Assembly: GCA_963513935.1 (NCBI GenBank)
Contig: OY740774.1
Coordinates: 94,852,861-94,916,860, forward strand
DNA: 64,000 bases
From: Aphrophora alni
Lineage: Eukaryota > Arthropoda > Insecta > Hemiptera > Aphrophoridae
Reading direction: 5' to 3'
Part shown: one piece after another, positions 63,730 to 64,000 of the stretch
How positions within the stretch are numbered: position 1 is the first letter of the stretch
How the letters are laid out: every line of letters begins with the position of its first letter
Position numbers and translations under genes: made by a program
The notes under the pieces: generated by a model
Told to the model about the DNA's origin: nothing
Seen by the model: the letters and a program-made list of their open reading frames with translations, nothing else
Database searches by the model: none

Positions 63730-64000
63730 TACGTTACATATTCAAATAGCGATATGAAATGAATCAGTTTCAAACCAACATAAGTTAATAAATCAGCAAA
63801 ATAACAAAAAAACTATATTAAATACAAACAACGATTCTCGTAGGAGTGTTGCAGGAACACTGACACCGTAGTGGCGCGGTCTAAACCGGATGAATTGCCA
63901 AACTTGAAAGGATTGCAGGGATGGGAACGAAATTCGCAGTTATGTTACATTTCGTTTATTGCAATAGGCAGATGAAAAAACCTAAATTTTTTTGCAAAAC
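63730..64000. other. No gene recognised at right edge
   Basis: A somewhat GC-richer stretch (63840-63900) without a supported frame. Confidence 0.4.

Overview
The window is nuclear DNA of an animal, most likely an insect. It is AT-rich, the few real genes are split by GT/AG introns, and arrays of the pentamer TTAGG/CCTAA (the arthropod telomere repeat) occur at several internal sites. The SINEs, foldback elements and DDE-transposon debris suit a large insect genome, perhaps a hemipteroid, but I cannot name the species. Protein-coding content is low.

Layout. 0.5-6.8 kb: a minus-strand gene for a secreted Cys-containing protein of unknown function. Three exons join in phase and the 3' end lies off the left edge. 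Its introns hold a TTAA-flanked transposon and a 1.1-kb, 16-bp minisatellite that abuts a splice acceptor. 7-20 kb: minisatellites, SINEs, a 5'-truncated LINE with a perfect 15-bp target duplication, and dead DDE transposons with inverted ends. 20.9-42.7 kb: three diverged copies of a segment (units A, B, C). Each carried a minus-strand gene for a small secreted Cys-rich peptide. A and B look intact over exons 1-2; C lost nearly all of exon 2 by a sharp deletion. Unit A is enlarged by a foldback element with hammerhead-ribozyme-like arms, an element whose internal 128-bp unit expanded to about 12 copies, and a 1.25-kb element with about 420-bp inverted ends. 43-55 kb: a short motif-flanked CCTAA array, a dead MULE-type transposase, a hAT remnant with perfect 8-bp target duplication, SINEs, and a satellite of about 182 bp built from four sub-repeats of about 45 bp. 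56-64 kb: two long CCTAA/TTAGG arrays, an R1-like LINE tail between them, a foldback element and two SINEs.

The most unusual pattern is the recurring design of the pentamer loci at 44.2-44.6, 56.3-57.4 and 60.1-61.1 kb. Each places TTAGG/CCTAA repeats between inverted, multi-copy short GC-richer motifs, and the motif sequence differs from locus to locus. Next in interest are the hammerhead-like folds sharing the core CCGATGA, and the concentration of amino-acid changes in one half of the duplicated peptide genes.

The genes do not form an operon or an obvious pathway. The shared theme is small secreted products in a repeat-rich, duplicating region. All calls come from reading the sequence only; no database search was possible.
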